64,000 nucleotides of DNA, from the NCBI RefSeq assembly GCF_947623445.1, contig NC_135246.1, forward strand, positions 9,221,856-9,285,855. The letters are read 5' to 3'. How positions within the stretch are numbered: position 1 is the first letter of the stretch; the number at the start of each line of letters is the position of its first letter. Below, piece after piece: positions 54,234 through 64,000 of the stretch. Below the pieces are notes generated by a model, which saw only the letters and a list, made by a program, of their open reading frames with translations, did not search any database and had not been told where the DNA came from. This DNA comes from Clavelina lepadiformis. Lineage: Eukaryota; Chordata; Ascidiacea; Aplousobranchia; Clavelinidae. A program made the position numbers and the translations under genes.

Positions 54234-55300
54234 CAAACTTTCCCCTTCTTATCCTCTATAAACCTTCAAATTTTCCGAGCTTTATACTACTGTATTTGTA
54301 TCCTTGTTTCTAAGCACTCTCACTATCTCTGTGCCGATCAATCATTTTCACTATCGATTTACTTCTATACCAATTTCTCACATTCTTTCCACAAGCAACT
54401 TTTCTCATTTTTCTCTTAACTTGCTTTAACTCTGTACTTCTTTTCTGCATTTATCCGTTCAATCTTTTATTATATACTTACTCTTTTCTATGCCTACCAT
54501 TATAAAAACGTTCTTAAGTCGCTATACCGTATTTTGGGGTAGGTTAAGTAAAGACATTTTTCACTATTTTGGTTTTGAAATAGGGGATAGTCACAAAAAC
54601 ATGGAACCTTTTTAGTGTAACTTATGTCCATGACTTAACTCTGCAGCATAGCACAAAATTAATGAAAAGTAGTTTTATAGAAATATTTTTAAACAAAGTG
54701 ATGACTAATTGGGTGAATAGGAACACTGTACATTATTCGATTTTTTTTAAAAACCAGCATTATAATAATTATAATACTAATTCTAATAATAGTTACAATA
54801 ATAATAATAATATACAAATAATATTTATTACCTTTATAATAATACTAATTCAATTTTTAAGGGAACTATTGAGTATTCATGATATTCTCCTTTTGACACA
54901 TTCTTTTAGCCACTTCACTACAGTACAAAAATTCTTTAAACCATTTTTCTGAAATATCCCACCTTTTAAGTAATGTTTTTAAATCTTCAGTGGCCATTGA
55001 CTCCAATTTGAACAGGTAGTTAGACATAACATTAAAGCTATCTTTCCACTTCTCTGTTAAAAACAGTTTTAATCTTTTACAAATCTTCAAATTTTTCTAG
55101 CTCTTTTTCCTTTCTACTTTTGTTTCTAATTACCCTCACTATCTCTGTACTTTCAATCATTTCTTTATGGGTATAGCCTACATCTAACTATATACCAATC
55201 TATCAAGTCCTTTCCAATATTAACTTTTCTCATTTTCTTAGCCTTAACTGTATACTTCTCTGCATTTAATCTGATCTTCTTCTACATTCTTTGGAATGCA
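54234..55300. repeat. Diverged direct duplication around CACTATCTCTGT
   Basis: The segments at about 54255-54480 and 55080-55300 share a series of words in order (CTTCAAATTTT, TTGTTTCTAA, CTCACTATCTCTGT, TCAATCATTT, TATACCAAT, CTTTTCTCATTTT). They are therefore old copies about 830 bases apart. Between them are an (AAT)n tract near 54766-54830 and a 75-codon minus-strand open stretch (54866-55090) of unknown nature. Confidence 0.45.
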
Positions 55301-57686
55301 CACTAACTTGTGCTTCTGTATACTTGGTCATTACCTTATTAAGCTGACATCCCTTTGTCAAAATATATTTACATCTTTTTCACTTTCCTTCAAAATCTTT
55401 CTTTAGTTCTATCTTTAATCTTTACATCCAAATCTTTTAAGTCTTGATGCCACTTGAATTTTATAATGTTATTAAAGAAACCATAATAACATGGGCAGGC
55501 ATTATTAATATTAAAAATAAAGTTTTGGTAGTAAATGAATTTTGAATATTTACTTTAAAAGATATTACCACTGCAAACTAGTAAGTTAATGAATAATTGA
55601 TTTGAAGTTAACCAGAATATGATAGAACTAATGTAATTATTTTCTCCTTCATCATCTACGTCTTACTATCTTTTCTATTCTTAAATCTTGCCTTTTACTT
55701 CTGCTGTTATTTTCTATTCTCAAACTTCTTATTGCTAGCATGGCTTCATTTGTAAATGTTATTCTATCATTTAGATTTTAAATTCTAAATAAAAATCACT
55801 TTATAGCCATTACAAGATTTAGCTGTTGTCATTTGTGATGACAGTAATGAATCATCTGGTTAATTTAAAAAAATAATGATAGCCACACTTACCAAAATTT
55901 TTTTCCATTGTAAATAAAAATTATTTATTTATAATCAACATCAAAAATGCAATTTAGTATATAGGTCTATGTTTACATTCATGTAAAAATGTAAATTTAC
56001 AAACAATTTCATTATTATACTATCTTAGTATACATTCACATTTACACGATTCGTGGTAATTTTTCTTACCAATGAATATTTTCATTCATTGTACAACAAA
56101 GCAATATGCTCTATCATTTTTCTTATGCTCCATGTGTCATTTTGGCATTCTTGCAGTAAATTCCACACATTTCAGTTTATCATCATCAGCGGTTGTAAAA
56201 AAGTCTCCCTGCTTTCATATCACCTCCAGTTTTCATTGTAAGATACCCATGCGTTTGCATTTAGCAATATTTGTTATAAATTTTTGGCAGGGTAAAATCA
56301 CATTGGATTTTTATTAATGTTAATCGTTAACATTTTGTCAATGTTAATCTATTTGTACTTAAAAAAACATCTAAGTTTATTTAACATATACTTCATAAGT
56401 TTATTGACGTCAAATTTCTAAACTATTACATTTTTGTTTGCTTATTGTCACTAAAGGACAGAAAAAAAAGGGTAGATACATGTGAACAATCTAGTATTAT
56501 TCTAACATTTCCAGTAGTAAAACACCAAAGCTCTGCTTTGCTTTTAAAACTTTGTCCTTTTAGCTTTTCGTTTTACCTTTCTAATATCAAAGACAACTAC
56601 AAACGAGAAAGCTGTTGTGTAGTCACAGCAATTCTTGAAACATAACATACTTAAATATGCCATTCAACACAATTTTTTTGCTAAGATTTAAAATATTTTT
56701 CAACATAATTTTTTTGAGCATTTGTGCTTTGTAAGATTTTGTATGCTGTATATATATATCGCATCATTGTATTGAATGGCTAGTTGCACAAATATCAATA
56801 CAGCATAGTGCTGTACTGTAACTTGTACTCTTGAGAAAGTTTAACTCGTATTTAATAAAAAGCAATGCATCTCTTTAGTAAATGCACGTTGCATTTTGTT
56901 GACTCTTTGTCAATTTGCAGATGTACCTTATCTGTGATCATTAAACCTGATCAGTGTTGATCGTTGTGAAAAATGTTTTGGGAGAGTTATGTGTGCATGA
57001 AATATCTGTCATGTGATTCTCAATTGCTCTACTGTAACTTTGTTATGTTTACAGTAAACTTCAAATATCAGTAACAATCTATAGCAAAAAAATTAAAAAT
57101 CTGTCGGCTTATTGTACTTATTAGTAGCTTAGTTCAAAGGACTCACCGCTTAGATGGAAAATAGACAGCTTATTCAGATTGAACAGAAACATGCAGTTAT
57201 AGGTAATGATTGCATGAGAACAATAATTAGGGTATTAAATTCATAAACAAATACAGCTACAATCAATGTAAAAATTTTAATCCAGCATTTTTCATCCAAT
57301 TTAATGAAAAGATACATTTTAGAGGCCTGGTTTTCAATACACTGAATATATAGTTACATAAAACAATTTTTTTACTTCAAAAATATCACTTTAGTACAAG
57401 AGTAAATAACAAAAGTATATTACAATTCTAGATAAAAAATAAACACAACCTGGTAGCATGATTTTTTGTAGCTAAAAGCTTTCTAAAGAAATGGTTCAAA
57501 TTCCAAATAAACAAAAAGAGACATATTCGATACAAAAGGTAAAATACAGTACTGAAAAAAATTTAATCATGGAATTTAACAACAGTCACAGACATTATTA
57601 CTTGCAAAAAGGCATCAGATTTCACCACAGAATCTAATTACATTTAGCCAGAAAATCTAATTAATATTTATTGATTTAGTCTACAT

Positions 57687-57979
57687 CAGCGGTTCCCAAC
57701 CTTTTTTGGTGTCGGGGCCGAATTTCAAACTTCAGAGTACATATGGAGCCGCATGAAAACACTCAAGTAATTATAACAAAAATTTTAAAGCATAAAAACA
57801 TGTACCAACGAATAGCAAAACTAACAACAAAAATAACACCAATTTTCACCAATTTTTGACAAGTCAAAAAATAATCGCCCTAATTTTTATAAATAGATTT
57901 TTTATATTTTTTGTGGGATTTTCAGGGGTCAATGAGAGCCGCAAAAAGGCTAGCTTGGAGCCGCGGTTGGGAATCACTG
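57687..57979. mobile_element. Non-autonomous hAT element (MITE), 293 bp, perfect TSD
   Basis: It begins CAGCGGTTCCCAACC and its inverted right end is CAGTGATTCCCAACC. The 8-base duplication GTCTACAT is perfect at 57679-57686 and 57980-57987. The interior contains GAGCCGC words. It lies about 190 bases beyond the copine stop, possibly within the 3' UTR. Confidence 0.9.
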
Positions 57980-58170
57980 GTCTACATACATCAGCTGGCA
58001 CTTAATACAGTTCTCTTAACAACTCCTTAGCATACAATAATCACAATAAAGGTAGAATAAGAATCTCAAAGTAATTAGTATATATGGTTAGTAGAAAAAT
58101 GTGTCTTTAAACAGAATTATAGTGTAGTGCCTGTATTTCTTAAGAAAATATTTTTAAAATTTCTGTTGCC

Positions 58171-64000
<5,830 letters not shown>

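Larger units (their letters stand above)
52796..57686. other. Gene-poor spacer TnC to copine
   Basis: About 4.9 kb, very AT-rich, with the troponin C 3' UTR, the old duplication at 54.2-55.3 kb and microsatellite AAT. No exon was recognised on either strand. The copine 3' UTR may reach into its far end. Confidence 0.45.

Overview
The window reads as about 64 kb of AT-rich nuclear DNA from an invertebrate chordate, most likely an ascidian tunicate (Ciona or a relative). This is inferred from four things: many short introns with vertebrate-like genes and intron positions, a troponin C gene, a CRE plus E-box promoter like those of ascidian muscle genes, and splice acceptors a few bases upstream of several start codons, as expected in a lineage that uses spliced-leader trans-splicing. 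I could not check the species against any database.

Layout. 1-2.0 kb: no gene recognised. 2.0-11.4 kb (+): TTLL2-like tubulin ligase in 11 exons, with three non-autonomous hAT elements in its introns. 14.2-21.1 kb (-): NVL, the two-AAA-domain ribosome biogenesis ATPase, in 18 exons. 21.8-22.3 kb (+): DNAJC24/DPH4, intronless and divergent from NVL. 23.5-29.6 kb (+): glycylpeptide N-myristoyltransferase in 13 exons. 29.6-35.6 kb: repeat-rich, with a tRNA-type SINE split by a SPIN-like hAT element, a paired MITE family and other hAT remnants. 35.7-38.0 kb (+): MPLKIP (TTDN1). 39.1-40.8 kb (-): an unnamed MIT-domain protein whose N-terminus, MGLCCC, looks doubly acylated. 41.4-42.3 kb (-): a putative two-exon gene of unknown function. 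45.5-46.9 kb (-): a calmodulin/troponin C-like EF-hand protein with a recognisable promoter. 49.4-52.8 kb (+): troponin C. 52.8-58.2 kb: gene-poor, with a hAT element at its far end. 58.2-64.0 kb (-): the 3' part of a copine gene. One intron holds an antisense, broken transposon gene and another holds a TTAA-flanked MITE.

There is no operon-like functional unit. NVL (60S ribosome maturation) and DPH4 (diphthamide on EF2) share a divergent intergenic region and both serve translation. The two EF-hand genes are divergent paralogs that keep two introns at identical positions and phases. The MIT protein carries the kind of N-terminal glycine that the N-myristoyltransferase encoded 10 kb away acts on, but that proximity is probably chance.

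I found no convincing complete new biological system. The best leads are the predicted acylated MIT protein, the 41-42 kb gene candidate, and the nested SINE/hAT structure. Exon boundaries were set by hand from splice motifs, reading phase and remembered family sequences. Coordinates should be good to a base where the phase closes, but they are not transcript-verified.
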